Assembly: GCA_040755395.1 (NCBI GenBank)
Contig: JBFMAX010000001.1
Coordinates: 124,001 to 188,000 of the forward strand
Direction of reading: 5' to 3'
DNA: 64,000 nt
DNA from: Nitrospirota bacterium
GTDB taxonomy: Bacteria > Nitrospirota > Nitrospiria > Nitrospirales > Nitrospiraceae
This document shows positions 46,581-57,245 of this stretch, piece after piece. Under the pieces are notes generated by a model, which worked only from the letters and a program-made list of their open reading frames with translations, had not been told where the DNA came from and ran no database searches. A program made the position numbers and the translations under genes. Numbering within the stretch: the stretch's first letter is position 1; each line of letters starts with the position of its first letter.

Positions 46581-47183
46581 TTAGAGCTTTCCTTTTGTCG
46601 ACAGGACGCCGGAGAGCCGTTCCTCCAGCGAGGTGGCCTGGTCCAATGCCTTGGCCAGCGCCTTGAAGACGGCCTCCATGATGTGGTGGGGGTTGCGGCC
46701 GTAGAGCACGTTCACGTGCAGGTTGAGCGCGCCGTGCGCGACGAAGGCCTGGAAGAAGTCTTCGAACAAACCCAGGTCAAACGACTTGATCTTGCGTTCC
46801 GGCAGATCGACCCGATAGACGAGATAGGGCCGTCCGCTCAGATCGACCGTCACCTGCGCCAACGTTTCGTCCAACGGAACCGACGCCCAGCCGAACCTCC
46901 GGATGCCTTCCTTCGTTCCCAGCGCCTGCTTCAACGCGTCGCCCAGGACGATCCCGATGTCTTCGATCGTGTGATGGTCGTCGATGTCGACGTCGCCCTT
47001 GGCCTGGACCGTCAGGTCGAAAAACCCGTGCTTGGCGAGCAGCGCCAGCATGTGATCCAGGAAGGGGATCGTCGTGCTGATTTTGCCCTGCCCGGTTCCG
47101 TCAAGCTGGAACTCGACCTGGACCTGCGTCTCCGTCGTCACCCGCTGAATCGAAGCCCGTCTGGGCGGCCGCGTGCTCGTCAT
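46581..47183 (-). CDS. hisB: imidazoleglycerol-phosphate dehydratase
   Basis: 200 residues, the monofunctional dehydratase without the HisN-type phosphatase. The metal-binding His clusters are [39 protein letters not shown] and [19 protein letters not shown]. It dehydrates IGP to imidazole acetol phosphate. Its start overlaps hisD by 4 bp. Confidence 0.98.
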   Translation of the reverse strand: MTSTRPPRRASIQRVTTETQVQVEFQLDGTGQGKISTTIPFLDHMLALLAKHGFFDLTVQAKGDVDIDDHHTIEDIGIVLGDALKQALGTKEGIRRFGWASVPLDETLAQVTVDLSGRPYLVYRVDLPERKIKSFDLGLFEDFFQAFVAHGALNLHVNVLYGRNPHHIMEAVFKALAKALDQATSLEERLSGVLSTKGKL

Positions 47184-48463
47184 GAGAACCTGCTTTCCGC
47201 CGATTTGGCGTGCGCGTCGAACCCTTCGATATGGGCGAGGCGCGTCAGGTGGTCCTTCACCTTGACGAGCTCGTCCCGGGTGTAATGCACGATGTTGCTC
47301 ATCTTCACGTAATCGTTCACCGACAGCGCGGAGAAAAATTTCGCCGTCGCGCCGGTCGGCAACACGTGGTTCGGGCCCGCAACGTAGTCGGCCACGGCGG
47401 GAGGCGTGTAGCGGCCGAGAAACAGCGCGCCGGCATGGCGGACTTTCTCCAGGTAATCGAACGGCCGATCTACCGACAGCGTGAGATGTTCCGGCGCAAT
47501 GTGGTTGGCCAGATCGATCGCCTCGTCCAAGGTGGTCACGACAAAGGCCACCGAATGCCGCGCAATCGACTTGGCCGCGATCTTCTCCCTCCGCAATTTT
47601 TTCACCTGCGCCTCGACCAGACGGACGACCTCCTTGGCCAGCCGTTCGGACGTGGTCACGAGATACACTTGCGCATCCTCGTCATGCTCGGCTTCGCAGA
47701 GCAGGTCAGCCGCGACATGTGCGGGATTGGCATTGTCGTCCGCGATCACGAGCAGCTCGCTCGGCCCCGCCACCATGTCGAGCCCGACCGTGCCATACAG
47801 TATGCGTTTGGCAGTGGCGACATAGATATTGCCCGGACCCACGATTTTGTCGACACGGGCGATGGTCTTGGTCCCGTAGGCCAGTGCACCGATCGCCTGC
47901 ACCCCTCCGACACGATAAACCTCATCTACCCCGGCAATGTCGGCCGCCACCAGCAGATAGGGATTAATTCCGCCTTTCGGTGTCGGCGTGCACATCACTA
48001 CTCGTTTGACGCCGGCCACCTTCGCGGGGATGGCGCACATCAAGACCGAGGACGGATAGACGGCCTTGCCTCCCGGCACGTAGATGCCGACGGCGTCCAG
48101 CGGCGTCACAGCCTGGCCGAGCGTCGCACCGTTGTCCTGATACATCCAGGTCTTTGTCCGCTGCCGCTCGTGAAAGGCTGTAATGCGCTGCGCGGCGAAC
48201 CGCAACGCGTCCCCCTCATCCTTACGGATGTGATAGTAGGCTTCTTTGATGTCTTCGGGGGTGACTCGGATTTCCGCCGGTCCCAGCGAAACCCGATCGA
48301 ATTTCTTCGTATAACGGAGAAGCGCCCGGTCCCCGCCTCGCTCCACCGCCCGCAAGATGGTTTTCACGCTCTTCTCCACGGCTCCGCTCTGCAGGCGACC
48401 GCGGGACGTAATGCGTTTGAGCGCTGGAGCAAAGGCCCGATCCGTGGTGGCGATGATTTTCAT
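47180..48463 (-). CDS. hisD: histidinol dehydrogenase
   Basis: 427 residues, zinc and NAD-dependent last two oxidations of histidine synthesis. Signatures are [35 protein letters not shown] and [14 protein letters not shown] with the catalytic Glu and His in [11 protein letters not shown]. The ATG at 48463 is preferred over the six-codon upstream start because AGGAT precedes it and the N-terminus matches the family. hisG lies about 40 bp upstream. Confidence 0.97.
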   Translation of the reverse strand: MKIIATTDRAFAPALKRITSRGRLQSGAVEKSVKTILRAVERGGDRALLRYTKKFDRVSLGPAEIRVTPEDIKEAYYHIRKDEGDALRFAAQRITAFHERQRTKTWMYQDNGATLGQAVTPLDAVGIYVPGGKAVYPSSVLMCAIPAKVAGVKRVVMCTPTPKGGINPYLLVAADIAGVDEVYRVGGVQAIGALAYGTKTIARVDKIVGPGNIYVATAKRILYGTVGLDMVAGPSELLVIADDNANPAHVAADLLCEAEHDEDAQVYLVTTSERLAKEVVRLVEAQVKKLRREKIAAKSIARHSVAFVVTTLDEAIDLANHIAPEHLTLSVDRPFDYLEKVRHAGALFLGRYTPPAVADYVAGPNHVLPTGATAKFFSALSVNDYVKMSNIVHYTRDELVKVKDHLTRLAHIEGFDAHAKSAESRFS

Positions 48464-48502
48464 CCTGGCGCTCCCGTCCAAGCCATAAAGGACACCCGTC
48501 GA

Positions 48503-49156
48503 TCAGCTCCTCCGCCGGCTGCGGCGGCGCGGGGCGGCCCCGTCCCGCAGCCGGGAAATGAATTCCGTCAGAGCCTCGTGCTTCATCTTCAAACTGGCCC
48601 GATTCACGATCAGCCGCGCCGTCGACCGTGCAATGACCTCGACCTCGGTCAAGTCATGGGCTTTCAGCGTATTTCCCGTCTCGACCAGATCGACGATGCG
48701 GTCCGCCAGACCCACCACCGGCGCCAGTTCGATTGAGCCGTACAGCTTAATGATTTCAACCGGGATCCCCATCCGGTTGAAATACCGCTCGGTGATGTTC
48801 GGATACTTGGTCGCGACCCTGATCTTGGACGAGAGCCGGTTCCGCGATTCCTGACCTCTCAGCGCGGCGACCGAGATTCTACACGCTCCGAAGCGTAAAT
48901 CCAACGGCTCATATACGTCACAATCCTGCTCCAAGAGCACATCTTTGCCCACGATCCCCGCGTCGGCGGCCCCATATTCCACGTAGGTCGGCACGTCGCT
49001 CGGCCGTACGATGAGCAGCTTCATGTCGTTGTCCGGGCAGGCGTAGACCAGCCGCCGGCTGTCCGCCGAAAGGCCCGGGCTGGCATAGCCCGCCCGCCGG
49101 AACAGCTCCAGGGTCGGCTCCAGCAGTTTTCCTTTCGACAAGGCGATCGTCAGCAT
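48503..49156 (-). CDS. hisG: ATP phosphoribosyltransferase, short form
   Basis: 217 residues. [23 protein letters not shown] at the start and [11 protein letters not shown] and [16 protein letters not shown] mark HisG, which starts histidine synthesis by linking PRPP to ATP. At about 210 residues, without the C-terminal regulatory domain of long HisG, it belongs to the short class, which normally needs the HisRS-like partner HisZ. No hisZ is visible in the window. The last residues ([13 protein letters not shown]) are basic. It overlaps murA by 7 bp. Confidence 0.96.
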   Translation of the reverse strand: MLTIALSKGKLLEPTLELFRRAGYASPGLSADSRRLVYACPDNDMKLLIVRPSDVPTYVEYGAADAGIVGKDVLLEQDCDVYEPLDLRFGACRISVAALRGQESRNRLSSKIRVATKYPNITERYFNRMGIPVEIIKLYGSIELAPVVGLADRIVDLVETGNTLKAHDLTEVEVIARSTARLIVNRASLKMKHEALTEFISRLRDGAAPRRRSRRRS

Positions 49157-50433
49157 GTCCGCTTTCCTGTGCCGCCGTCCGCGCCGGCTTTCTTCCGCTC
49201 GATGACGGCTCCCAGACGCCGCAATTTCTCTTCCATCCGTTCATAGCCGCGATCCAGATGATAGACCCGGGAGACTTCCGTGACGCCCTCCGCCGCCAGG
49301 CCGGCCAGGACCAGCCCGGCGCTGGCGCGCAGGTCCGAGGCCATCACCGGCGCTCCCGTCAGCCGCTCCCGACCCGTCACCACGGCCCGGTTGCCCTCCA
49401 CTTTGATATCGGCGCCCATGCGCCGCAGCTCCTCCACATGGATGAACCGGCTTTCGAACACCGTTTCCGTAATCACGCTGGTCCCCTGGGCCACGCTCAT
49501 CAACGCGACCATCTGAGCCTGCATATCGGTCGGGAATCCGGGATACGGACAGGTCCTGACGTCGATACCGCGCGGACGGCGTACGGCCTTCACGCAGACG
49601 CTCTCCTTGTCCTCGGCGATGTCCACCCCGCTCTCGCGCAATTTGATCAGCACGGCTTCCAGATGATCGGGACGGCAGCGCTCCACGCGCACCTCGCCCC
49701 CCGTAATGGCTCCGGCGACCAGGTAGGTGCCGGCCTCGATGCGATCGGGAATGACCTGATGATCGGCTCCGTGCAAGGCCGCCACCCCTTCGACCGTGAC
49801 GAGGTCGGTGCCGGCTCCCGCGATGCGCGCCCCCCGCCTGACGAGAAACTCGGCCAGGTCGACGATCTCGGGTTCCTTGGCGGCGTTTTCAATGACGGTG
49901 GTGCCCTCCGCGACACAGGCGGCCATCATCAGATTCTCGGTGCCGGTCACGGTCGGCGTGTCGCAGTAGATCCGCGTCCCTCTGAGCTTCCGGGCTTTCG
50001 CCTTGATGTACCCGTGTTCGATCGAAATGTCCGCGCCCAGTTTGGCCAAGCCGGCAAGATGGAGATTCACCGGCCGCGATCCGATCGCGCAGCCGCCCGG
50101 CAGCGACACGGTGGCCTCGCCCCAGCGGGCCACCAGCGGCCCCAGCACCAGCACGGATGCGCGCATGGTCTTGACCAGTTCGTACGGCGCCTCGGTCGAA
50201 TGCAGACGATCCGCGTTGATGGAGACATGATCCCCCTCGTGTTTGACCGAGGCGCCCAAGATCTCCAGCAATCTTTCCATCGTCCTCACGTCCACGACAT
50301 GGGGCACATTGGAGACCGTGCAGTCCCCCCCGAGGATCGCCGAAGCCAGGATCGGCAACGCGGCGTTCTTGGCGCCGCTGGCTCGGACTTCGCCGCAAAG
50401 CGGGTTCCCGCCGGTGATGACGATACTGTCCAT
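49150..50433 (-). CDS. murA: UDP-N-acetylglucosamine 1-carboxyvinyltransferase
   Basis: 427 residues, first committed step of peptidoglycan precursor synthesis. The catalytic Cys115 in [10 protein letters not shown] is the fosfomycin target. [25 protein letters not shown] and [18 protein letters not shown] are family marks. The ATG at 50433 gives the standard N-terminus, and upstream frame extension is rejected. It overlaps hisG downstream and follows prmC after 35 bp, so cell wall and histidine genes share a transcript unit. Confidence 0.98.
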   Translation of the reverse strand: MDSIVITGGNPLCGEVRASGAKNAALPILASAILGGDCTVSNVPHVVDVRTMERLLEILGASVKHEGDHVSINADRLHSTEAPYELVKTMRASVLVLGPLVARWGEATVSLPGGCAIGSRPVNLHLAGLAKLGADISIEHGYIKAKARKLRGTRIYCDTPTVTGTENLMMAACVAEGTTVIENAAKEPEIVDLAEFLVRRGARIAGAGTDLVTVEGVAALHGADHQVIPDRIEAGTYLVAGAITGGEVRVERCRPDHLEAVLIKLRESGVDIAEDKESVCVKAVRRPRGIDVRTCPYPGFPTDMQAQMVALMSVAQGTSVITETVFESRFIHVEELRRMGADIKVEGNRAVVTGRERLTGAPVMASDLRASAGLVLAGLAAEGVTEVSRVYHLDRGYERMEEKLRRLGAVIERKKAGADGGTGKRTC

Positions 50434-50468
50434 GCTCTGCTCCGCTTTCCGGCCCCGCGACGCCAGCC

Positions 50469-51368
50469 TTAGCCTTTTTCCACGCAGACAAGCCGATCGA
50501 TCCCTGCCAGGTCCTGCCTGGTACTGATGGTCCCGTACCGGCCTTGGCGGCTGGCGATCTCGCAGACCGACGCGGCCTGGTCCCGGCCGACTTCCATGAT
50601 CAGCACCCCTCCGGGAGCGAGCCATTCCCATGCTTCGTTCACGATTCGGCGATAGAAATCCAGTCCGTCTTGACCGCCGGACAACGCGAGACGAGGCTCG
50701 AACAGCCGGACTTCAGGCTGAAGGCCGTCGATCTCCGGATCGGCGATGTAGGGAGGGTTCGAGAGGATCGCGGCGAACGCGCCCGTCATGCCTCGCGCGC
50801 GCAGCGGCCCAAACAGATCGCCGCGGAGGCAGGTCACCCGCACCTGGACGCCGTGCCGCACGACGTTCCTGCCGGCCACCACCAGCGCCGCCTCAGAGAG
50901 GTCGACGGCGTAGACGGAAGCGTGCCGGAACACGCGGGCGGCCGCCACCGCGATGCAACCGGATCCTGTTCCGATATCGGCGAGAAGCGCCGGTTCGTCC
51001 GCCCGCAGGCGGCGCGCGAGTTCGTCGATCAGGAGTTCGGTTTCCGGCCGGGGAATAAAGACGGAGGGATCGACTTCAAATTCCAACCCGCAGAAATCCT
51101 GCGTGCCGAGAAGATATTGAAGCGGCTCGCGGGCGGCTCGTCGCGCCAGCAACGCCCGCGCGGTGGCGAGTGTGTGCGGATCGACGAGGCGGGTTCGCTC
51201 GAGCGTGAGGGCGAGCCGGGACGTGTTCAGCGCCGCTTCCAGAATCCAGACGGCTTCCTGCTCCGCCCGTTCGACGCCGGCCTCCGCCAGCATCGCGCGC
51301 CCTTCCCGAAGCAGCGCCGCCAACGTGACGCCATGCGTGTTCGCGGCGGAAGAGGCGATCGACTCCAT
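50469..51368 (-). CDS. prmC: peptide chain release factor N5-glutamine methyltransferase
   Basis: 299 residues. It methylates the Gln of the GGQ motif of release factors. The N-terminal helical domain (about 10-75) is followed by a Rossmann methyltransferase with [24 protein letters not shown] and the NPPY motif in [13 protein letters not shown]. It overlaps prfA, its own substrate, via GTGATG; a GTG one codon earlier is an alternative start. Confidence 0.96.
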   Translation of the reverse strand: MESIASSAANTHGVTLAALLREGRAMLAEAGVERAEQEAVWILEAALNTSRLALTLERTRLVDPHTLATARALLARRAAREPLQYLLGTQDFCGLEFEVDPSVFIPRPETELLIDELARRLRADEPALLADIGTGSGCIAVAAARVFRHASVYAVDLSEAALVVAGRNVVRHGVQVRVTCLRGDLFGPLRARGMTGAFAAILSNPPYIADPEIDGLQPEVRLFEPRLALSGGQDGLDFYRRIVNEAWEWLAPGGVLIMEVGRDQAASVCEIASRQGRYGTISTRQDLAGIDRLVCVEKG

Positions 51369-52474
51369 CACGTCTCCGCAGCCAGGGCATTGGCCTCGGC
51401 CGCGCGCAACCCTTTCACGATCTCGTCGAGGTCCCCGTCGAGCACCTGATCGAGCTTGTGCAGGGTGAGCCCGATCCGATGGTCCGTGACGCGATTCTGG
51501 GGGAAGTTGTAGGTCCGGATTTTCTCGCTCCGTTCGCCGGTCCCGACCTGCGCTTTCCGGTCCTGAGCGATCTCGGCCTCCTGCTTCGCGCGCTCGGCTT
51601 CCACGATCCGCGCCCGCAGAGTCCGCATGGCCTTGGCGCGATTCTTGAGCTGGGATCGCTCATCCTGGCAGGTGACCACCACGCCGGTCGGGATATGGGT
51701 GATGCGCACCGCCGAATAGGTCGTGTTGACGCTTTGCCCTCCTGCTCCCGAGGAACAAAACGTGTCGATCCGGAGGTCTTTAGGATCGATATGGACCTCG
51801 ACCTCGTCGACTTCGGGCATGACCGCGACGGTCACCGTGGACGTATGGATCCGTCCGCTCGCCTCGGTGACCGGCACCCGCTGCACCCGGTGGACTCCGG
51901 CTTCATGCTTGAAGTGTCCGTAGGCGCCCTTTCCTTCCACCAGGAGAACGGCTTCCTTATACCCGCCGATGCCGGTTTCCGACGCTTCCATCACTTCCAC
52001 ACGCAGGCCTTTGCGTTCCGCATATCTGACGTACATTCGGAGCAGGTCGCCGGCGAACAATGCCGCTTCGTCTCCTCCCGTTCCGGCCCGAATCTCCACG
52101 AAGGTGTTTTTGTCGTTGCGCGGATCTTTCGGCACCAGCAATCCGAAGGCCTGCTCTTCGATTTCCTTCCGCCGTTGCCGCAGCACCCGCGCCTCTTCCG
52201 CGGCCAACTGCTGCAGGTCCGTTTCGGCGTTGGGATCGTTGAGAATCTGATCGGCTTCTTCGAGTTGCCTGACGAGGTCGCGCCGGACGTTGAAAAGCTG
52301 GGCGAGTTCCTCGATTTCGGTGCGCTCTTTGTTGAGCTTGCGGATGAGGGCGGGCTGGTTGAGAACAGAGGGATCCTGGAGCTGATGGGTCAGTTCCTCA
52401 TATCTGACGGCGACCGCCTCCCACTTGGATAGCAGTCTCGTTTCCTTGGTCTCGGCGGTTGGCGTCTGGGCCAT
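51368..52474 (-). CDS. prfA: peptide chain release factor 1
   Basis: 368 residues. It releases peptides at UAA and UAG. The GGQ motif is in [21 protein letters not shown], and the methylated Gln is the PrmC target. Other marks are [16 protein letters not shown]-like [19 protein letters not shown] and the PxT-type specificity loop region [20 protein letters not shown]. Length is normal. Confidence 0.97.
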   Translation of the reverse strand: MAQTPTAETKETRLLSKWEAVAVRYEELTHQLQDPSVLNQPALIRKLNKERTEIEELAQLFNVRRDLVRQLEEADQILNDPNAETDLQQLAAEEARVLRQRRKEIEEQAFGLLVPKDPRNDKNTFVEIRAGTGGDEAALFAGDLLRMYVRYAERKGLRVEVMEASETGIGGYKEAVLLVEGKGAYGHFKHEAGVHRVQRVPVTEASGRIHTSTVTVAVMPEVDEVEVHIDPKDLRIDTFCSSGAGGQSVNTTYSAVRITHIPTGVVVTCQDERSQLKNRAKAMRTLRARIVEAERAKQEAEIAQDRKAQVGTGERSEKIRTYNFPQNRVTDHRIGLTLHKLDQVLDGDLDEIVKGLRAAEANALAAET

Positions 52475-52539
52475 GACCTGCTCCGGTCCTCGAAGCGCTC
52501 TGTCCGATGGAGCAGCATAGGCTGCTTCTTTCGCGTGCC

Positions 52540-52746
52540 TTACTTCGCCTTCTTGGCGTACTTCTTCTTGAAGCGCTCCACGCGGCCTTCCGTATCCACG
52601 ATCTTCTGCGTCCCGGTGAAGAACGGGTGGCAGCTCGAACAGATATCGACGTTGATATTGCCGACGGTGGATCTGGTCTTGAACGTCGCCCCGCAGGCGC
52701 AGTGCACCGTCGCCTCTCGATAAGCCGGATGAATGCCTTTCTTCAT
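52540..52746 (-). CDS. rpmE: ribosomal protein bL31, zinc-binding form
   Basis: 68 residues. [34 protein letters not shown] and the basic tail are bL31 hallmarks. Cys16, Cys18, Cys36 and Cys39 make it the C+ (zinc-containing) form, which is replaced by a C- form in zinc limitation in some bacteria. It sits between rho and prfA, the usual neighbourhood. Confidence 0.98.
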   Translation of the reverse strand: MKKGIHPAYREATVHCACGATFKTRSTVGNINVDICSSCHPFFTGTQKIVDTEGRVERFKKKYAKKAK

Positions 52747-52844
52747 TATTATGCGCTCCTGTCGGAAGCTTACAGTGGATAGCTATCAGCCATCGGCGTT
52801 GCCCTCAGGTTTTCACCGAAGGCTGAAAGCCGACGGCTTTCTTG

Positions 52845-54092
52845 TCATCGATTCATGGACATGAGGAATTCCTGATTCGTCTTGGTGCCCTGGATCTTGT
52901 CCATGAGGAATTCCATCGCCTCCATGGTTCCCAACGGGCTCAGCACTTTTCTGAGAATCCACATCTTGTTGAGCCGGTCCCGATCCACCAGCAACTCTTC
53001 CTTGCGGGTCCCGGACTGGCTGATATCGATCGCCGGGAAGATGCGCTTGTCCGCCAACCGCCGATCCAGGTGCACTTCCATATTGCCGGTGCCTTTGAAC
53101 TCTTCGAAGATCACGTCGTCCATGCGGCTGCCCGTGTCGACCAGGGCGGTCGCCATGATGGTGAGGCTTCCACCGTTCTCGATGTTCCGCGCCGCCCCGA
53201 AGAACCGCTTCGGGCGTTGCAGCGCGTTGGAATCGAGACCGCCGGAGAGCACCTTGCCGCTCGGCGGCGCGATGGTGTTGTAGGCGCGGGCCAACCTGGT
53301 GATGCTGTCGAGCAGAATCACCACGTCCCGCTTGTGTTCCACCAGCCGCTTGGCCTTCTCCAGCACCATTTCGGCCACTTGCGCGTGGCGCTGGGCCGGC
53401 TCATCGAACGTGGAGCTGATCACCTCGGCCTTGACCTGTCGCTGCCAATCGGTGACTTCCTCGGGACGCTCATCGATCAACAGCACGATCACGGTCATCT
53501 CCGGATGGTTCTTCAGAATCGCCCGGGCGATCGCCTGCAACAACATGGTCTTACCGGTTCTCGGCGCAGCGACGATCAATCCGCGCTGACCTTTGCCGAT
53601 CGGAGTGATCAGGTCCATGACCCGCGTGCAGTACTCCTCCGGATCGAACTCGAGGTTGATGCGTTCCTCGGGATAGAGCGGCGTGAGGTTGTCGAACAGA
53701 ATCTTGTCCCGTGCGACTTCCGGGTCTTCGTAATTGACCTTTTCGACTTTCAAGAGCGCGAAGTACCGCTCGCTTTCTTTGGGCGGGCGAATCTGCCCGG
53801 AGACGATGTCGCCGGTCCTGAGATTGAAGCGACGGATCTGCGAAGGGGAGATGTAGATGTCGTCAGGGCCCGGCAGGTAATTGGAGTCGGGCGCTCGCAG
53901 GAAGCCGAAGCCGTCGGGGAGCGTCTCCAACACACCTTCTCCGAACACCACTCCGTTTTTTTCTGTCTGTGCCTGCAGGATCGCGAAGATCAGTTCCTGC
54001 TTCCGGAGATTGGCCGCTCCCTCGATCTTGAGTTCTCGCGCCACCTCGTTCAGTTCGGCGATGGTTTTTTGCTTTAATTCGGCCAGATGCAT
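52845..54092 (-). CDS. rho: transcription termination factor Rho
   Basis: 415 residues, hexameric RNA helicase. The N-terminal domain has [23 protein letters not shown] and a cold-shock-like RNA site ([35 protein letters not shown]). The ATPase has Walker [13 protein letters not shown] and Walker B-like [16 protein letters not shown], plus the Q-loop/R-loop [13 protein letters not shown]. The ATG at 54092 follows GGGGGAGAAC. It is first in the long transcript down to the his genes and has a leader of about 340 nt. Confidence 0.98.
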   Translation of the reverse strand: MHLAELKQKTIAELNEVARELKIEGAANLRKQELIFAILQAQTEKNGVVFGEGVLETLPDGFGFLRAPDSNYLPGPDDIYISPSQIRRFNLRTGDIVSGQIRPPKESERYFALLKVEKVNYEDPEVARDKILFDNLTPLYPEERINLEFDPEEYCTRVMDLITPIGKGQRGLIVAAPRTGKTMLLQAIARAILKNHPEMTVIVLLIDERPEEVTDWQRQVKAEVISSTFDEPAQRHAQVAEMVLEKAKRLVEHKRDVVILLDSITRLARAYNTIAPPSGKVLSGGLDSNALQRPKRFFGAARNIENGGSLTIMATALVDTGSRMDDVIFEEFKGTGNMEVHLDRRLADKRIFPAIDISQSGTRKEELLVDRDRLNKMWILRKVLSPLGTMEAMEFLMDKIQGTKTNQEFLMSMNR

Positions 54093-54432
54093 GTTCTCCC
54101 CCTTACCATGTTGCGTTCCGAGGCTTACGGATTGCTCTGCCTCGCTGCAGCAACGAGCTGCGAGAAAATGTCCGTTCAGCGTCACACATGAACGAAGCTC
54201 ATGTCGTTGATGATGTCAGTTTGAACTGGAGAGGATGATCCGCGAAGGATGAACGTGTTCTCGGGTTATAGTGTCCGGACTTTCGCTCGCTGAAAGCCGA
54301 CTGTTCCCTCGGAGTTCGGGAACGTCCGACATCGAAATTTGCCTGGGCGACTACGATAAATCGGCTTGGTTCGAGACGGGCCCCGGAAAGTTAAACGGGG
54401 GAAGAGGTAACCTTCTATCGAACCGGAAAGCT
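54093..54432 (-). promoter_or_regulatory. long rho 5' leader (about 340 nt)
   Basis: Between the predicted start of transcription and the rho start codon there is no supported gene. E. coli rho is known to be autoregulated by Rho-dependent termination in its leader; a similar long leader here suggests the same (inference). Confidence 0.4.
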
Positions 54433-54438
54433 GGTCAA

Positions 54439-54467
54439 ATGATAACGCTCGCCTTCCACCTTGTCAA
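54439..54467 (-). promoter_or_regulatory. rho promoter
   Basis: Minus strand TTGACA, 17 bases, TATCAT: perfect -35, five of six at -10, ideal spacing. Confidence 0.7.
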
Positions 54468-54484
54468 TAGTCGTCTCGTCCTTC

Positions 54485-54516
54485 TGTGACACGGTCTCCC
54501 TGTGACACGGTCTCCC
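54485..54516. repeat. tandem 16-bp direct repeat
   Basis: TGTGACACGGTCTCCC occurs twice head to tail, upstream of the rho promoter and before a GC-rich CCCGGCTGCCCGGG stretch. Confidence 0.8.
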
Positions 54517-54656
54517 CCGGCTGCCCGGGCCACGGAGACCTGCCGGCTCAACAAATGGACTATCCGGCCGCCGTCATCCGTCTGCCACGTCGCGCTGACC
54601 CAACGCCGTTGAACCCCGATTCGACGTTGTGCTAAAGAAACCGCCGAGGCTTCATT

Positions 54657-55073
54657 ATGGCCGACCGCGGCGAAAGCGAGAACCAGGACCGCATTTTTAC
54701 CCTCTCGGAAGCCAATCGGCTGATCCCTCACTTGTGCCATCATTTGACGGCGATCAAGCAAGGGAAGGCCATCCTCATTCGTACGAAAGACGAGATCAAA
54801 AAAGCCAGCGCGAACGCGGAGTCGGGAGGCGGCAGCCCGCTCGGCGCTCTCTATATTATGGGCTTGCAGCAGATCGGGGAAAATCTCCACGCCATCCAGG
54901 ACATGGGCGTATTGGTCAAGGATATCGATATGGGGCTCTGCGATTTCCCCTATCTCTTGGACGGTCGAATCGTCTATCTCTGTTGGAAACTCGGAGAATC
55001 CGAGATCCGCTGGTGGCATGAGGTCACCCATGGCTATAAGGATCGCCATCCGCTCGAAGCCTTCGGTTCATAA
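54657..55073 (+). CDS. DUF2203-family protein
   Basis: 138 residues. It begins with RIFTLSEANRLIPHLCHHL, the start of the DUF2203 helical domain, and ends DFPYLLDGRIVYLCWKLGES then IRWWHEVTHGYKDRHPL, the strongly conserved C-terminal block. The family is small, cytoplasmic and of unknown function. A longer insert lies between the helices (about 50-63, ASANAESGGGSP). Antisense open frames over this gene are artefacts. No clear operon partners; the YCII gene follows 85 bp later. Confidence 0.85.
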   Translation: MADRGESENQDRIFTLSEANRLIPHLCHHLTAIKQGKAILIRTKDEIKKASANAESGGGSPLGALYIMGLQQIGENLHAIQDMGVLVKDIDMGLCDFPYLLDGRIVYLCWKLGESEIRWWHEVTHGYKDRHPLEAFGS

Positions 55074-55158
55074 AGGTTCACACCCGTTTTCCTGACGTTT
55101 CGCATAGGCTGATGCGTCCGGTATCTACCATGTTTCACGACATCCGTCGGAGAGCTGC

Positions 55159-55434
55159 ATGAAGTTCGTCATCATCGGTTTCGACGGCCCGGACGGCCAA
55201 GCCAAACGCAAGATCCACCGCTCAGCCCACCTGGCGAAGCTCGAGCCGCTGAATGCGCAAGGGCGAGTCATTCTGGCCGGCCCGCTGACCGATCAGACCG
55301 GCAGCCTCATCGTGATCGAGGCGAAGTCCCAGGAAGAAGCGGAACAGTTCGCACGGGAGGATCCCTATACTGTCCACGGCGTGTTCGAGCGGGTCGAAGT
55401 GCACCCGTTCCTGCAAATCTTCCCCAAGGTATGA
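55159..55434 (+). CDS. YCII-domain protein
   Basis: 91 residues, ferredoxin-like fold of the YciI family. Visible are the His of RSAHLAKLEPL, GRVILAGPLTDQTGSLIVIEAKSQEEAEQF and DPYTVHGVFERVEVHPF, all standard, including the conserved Asp-Pro-Tyr. YCII proteins are small possible enzymes with a His-Asp pair; the substrate is unknown. Start ATG at 55159, preceded by GGAGAGCTGC. Confidence 0.93.
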   Translation: MKFVIIGFDGPDGQAKRKIHRSAHLAKLEPLNAQGRVILAGPLTDQTGSLIVIEAKSQEEAEQFAREDPYTVHGVFERVEVHPFLQIFPKV

Positions 55435-55620
55435 TCGATATGAGCCCCGTTGTTCAAGCGTCAATTGCTTGACCCGGCGCACCACAGCCTACCCTCGCTG
55501 GGCCCCCTAGACAGGGGATCACGCTTTCCCCGTGTGTCATGTCGGGTAACCTGGTTATCCGGCAGCCGCTCCCCCCATTCGCATAGATTGTTCACCCGCC
55601 CCGCCGGCGGTATAGTTGAA

Positions 55621-56904
55621 ATGATGAAGATACGATGGGTGTTTTTCGCCAAGGACTGCGCGGTCGTCTGTGCGTGTGCGGTGTTTCTTTTCGGACCCCA
55701 CGCTCTAGCCGGTACCACGAAAGTCATCGTCGCCGAGGCGAGATATGTGATGGGCGATGGAGACACCCTGGCAGGTGCGGAGGCCAATGTCCTGTTGAGA
55801 GCGAAACGGAAGGCGGTCGAAGAAGCCGGCGTGTACCTCGAGTCCGCCTTTCTGGACATGGAAAAGACCTTCGGCGACAGAACTTTCCGAGCGAGTGCCC
55901 TCGAGGTACGGACGATCTCGGCGGCCATCATCGAAACGGAGATCCTCCAATCGCACCGGACGTTCGAGGGAGACCGGCCGGTCTTCCAGATCAAGATTCG
56001 CGCGGTCGTCAGCTTGGATAAGCTCGAAGAAGCCATCAAGCGCCTGCAGTCCGAACAGCGACTGGCTGCAAACTACCGTGAGCTTCAACGGGAGAATTCG
56101 CAACTCCGCTCGCAGTTGAAGGAGCTTCGGAAGGAGTCTCGGGGAGTACGCATGCTGCTGATCGAACCGACGCCGAAGTCGCAAAACCGGCAGCGGGCCA
56201 GCGAGTTGGTGCGATCGGCAATCGGCGCGCAGAACCTTTCTCAAAAGATCGACTTGGCCACGCAGGCCGTGATTGCGGATGATCAGTTCATCGACGGGTA
56301 CATTGTGAGGGGCCAGACGTACTTGCGCATCGCTTCCCTCGCCTTCTCGCGCAAACCGCGGCCCGACGAACTCGCGAATTATCTGGAGCGGGCGCGCGCT
56401 GATTTTGACTACGCGTTGGTGCTCGATCCGACCAACACGTGGGCCCTCTTGGGACGCGGAGACACCCTGACCTGGTACAAAAAAGCGGAAGAAGCTGCGA
56501 AAGACTACGAGCGGATCCTCGAGATTGACCCCCTCTTCGACCTCGCTCGACAACGGCTCATCACGCTGTATACGACGCTCGCGAGAAAGCAAGCTGCGGC
56601 CAAGCAGTGGCGTGAGGCGCTGGCGACGCTGGACAGGCTTCTGGGGACTCAGCTCAGCGACAGCTGGCTCGCTTACCAAAAGGAGGCGTACCTGCTGCGG
56701 AGCGAGATTTACGCCAGGCTCAAGCAACCCCAACGCGCCATCGAAGATCTCTCCGTCGTCGTGCGGGCGGATCCCACCGATAAAGAAGCCTTTCTACGTC
56801 GCGCTAAACTCTATCAGGGGCTTATGTTAGGGCGGTTGGCCAAGGACGACTTTGAGCGCGCCTGCGCATTAGGTTCTACGGTCGCTTGCGAGCGGCTGCC
56901 TTGA
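55621..56904 (+). CDS. exported tetratricopeptide-repeat protein
   Basis: 427 residues. A signal peptide (about 1-30, ending GPHALAG) precedes a domain (31-135) reading AEARYVMGDGDTLAGAEANVLLRAKRKAVEEAG and later SLDKLEEAIKRL, resembling a flagellar assembly/T-lipoprotein-like domain found before TPRs. A coiled-coil linker (about 140-175) and some six to seven TPR-like helix pairs follow, including LDPTNTWALLGRGDTLTWYKKAEEAAKDYERIL. It likely acts as a periplasmic scaffold. The ribosome site before 55621 is weak, but the signal peptide supports this start. Confidence 0.8.
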   Translation: MMKIRWVFFAKDCAVVCACAVFLFGPHALAGTTKVIVAEARYVMGDGDTLAGAEANVLLRAKRKAVEEAGVYLESAFLDMEKTFGDRTFRASALEVRTISAAIIETEILQSHRTFEGDRPVFQIKIRAVVSLDKLEEAIKRLQSEQRLAANYRELQRENSQLRSQLKELRKESRGVRMLLIEPTPKSQNRQRASELVRSAIGAQNLSQKIDLATQAVIADDQFIDGYIVRGQTYLRIASLAFSRKPRPDELANYLERARADFDYALVLDPTNTWALLGRGDTLTWYKKAEEAAKDYERILEIDPLFDLARQRLITLYTTLARKQAAAKQWREALATLDRLLGTQLSDSWLAYQKEAYLLRSEIYARLKQPQRAIEDLSVVVRADPTDKEAFLRRAKLYQGLMLGRLAKDDFERACALGSTVACERLP

Positions 56905-57245
56905 GCCACCCGGAAGGAAAACGAGGCCCCTCACAAGACCAGAAAGTGAGAATGGCTTGAGCACGGTCTTCCGCCACCCTTTTCGATGGAGCAAGGATTG
57001 TCCACACAATCGCGGCCCAATCTGCAGATTGACAGTTCGAAAGAACGCCAGCTATAATGCGGCCTTAGCTTATCAAGCTCCGGCGCGCGCTCTTAGTTCA
57101 AAAGACCTACTAAGGATCGGCCCCCATAGCCCAAAATTTCTTTTCGGTGGGCCTTCTGTTGTCTTGCGGTAGTGGCGGAAACGGCTTAGAGTGGCGGTAT
57201 GCCTTCAAGAATGCGCTCATTTTTGCCTGAGGAGAAGAACCTGGA
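56905..57245. other. promoter region and leader of the oxidoreductase operon
   Basis: 341 bp without a gene. It holds a full consensus promoter at 57029-57058. The downstream 180-nt leader has a possible stem GGCCCCC...GGTGGGCC around 57119-57154, but no recognised riboswitch. Confidence 0.55.
57029..57058 (+). promoter_or_regulatory. consensus sigma70 promoter of the oxidoreductase operon
   Basis: TTGACA, 18 bases, TATAAT: both hexamers are perfect. Transcription would start near 57066, about 180 nt before the first gene. Confidence 0.8.

Noticed and set aside
54435-55049. 204-residue minus-strand frame
   Set aside because: Antisense to the DUF2203 gene and across the rho promoter; no ribosome site.
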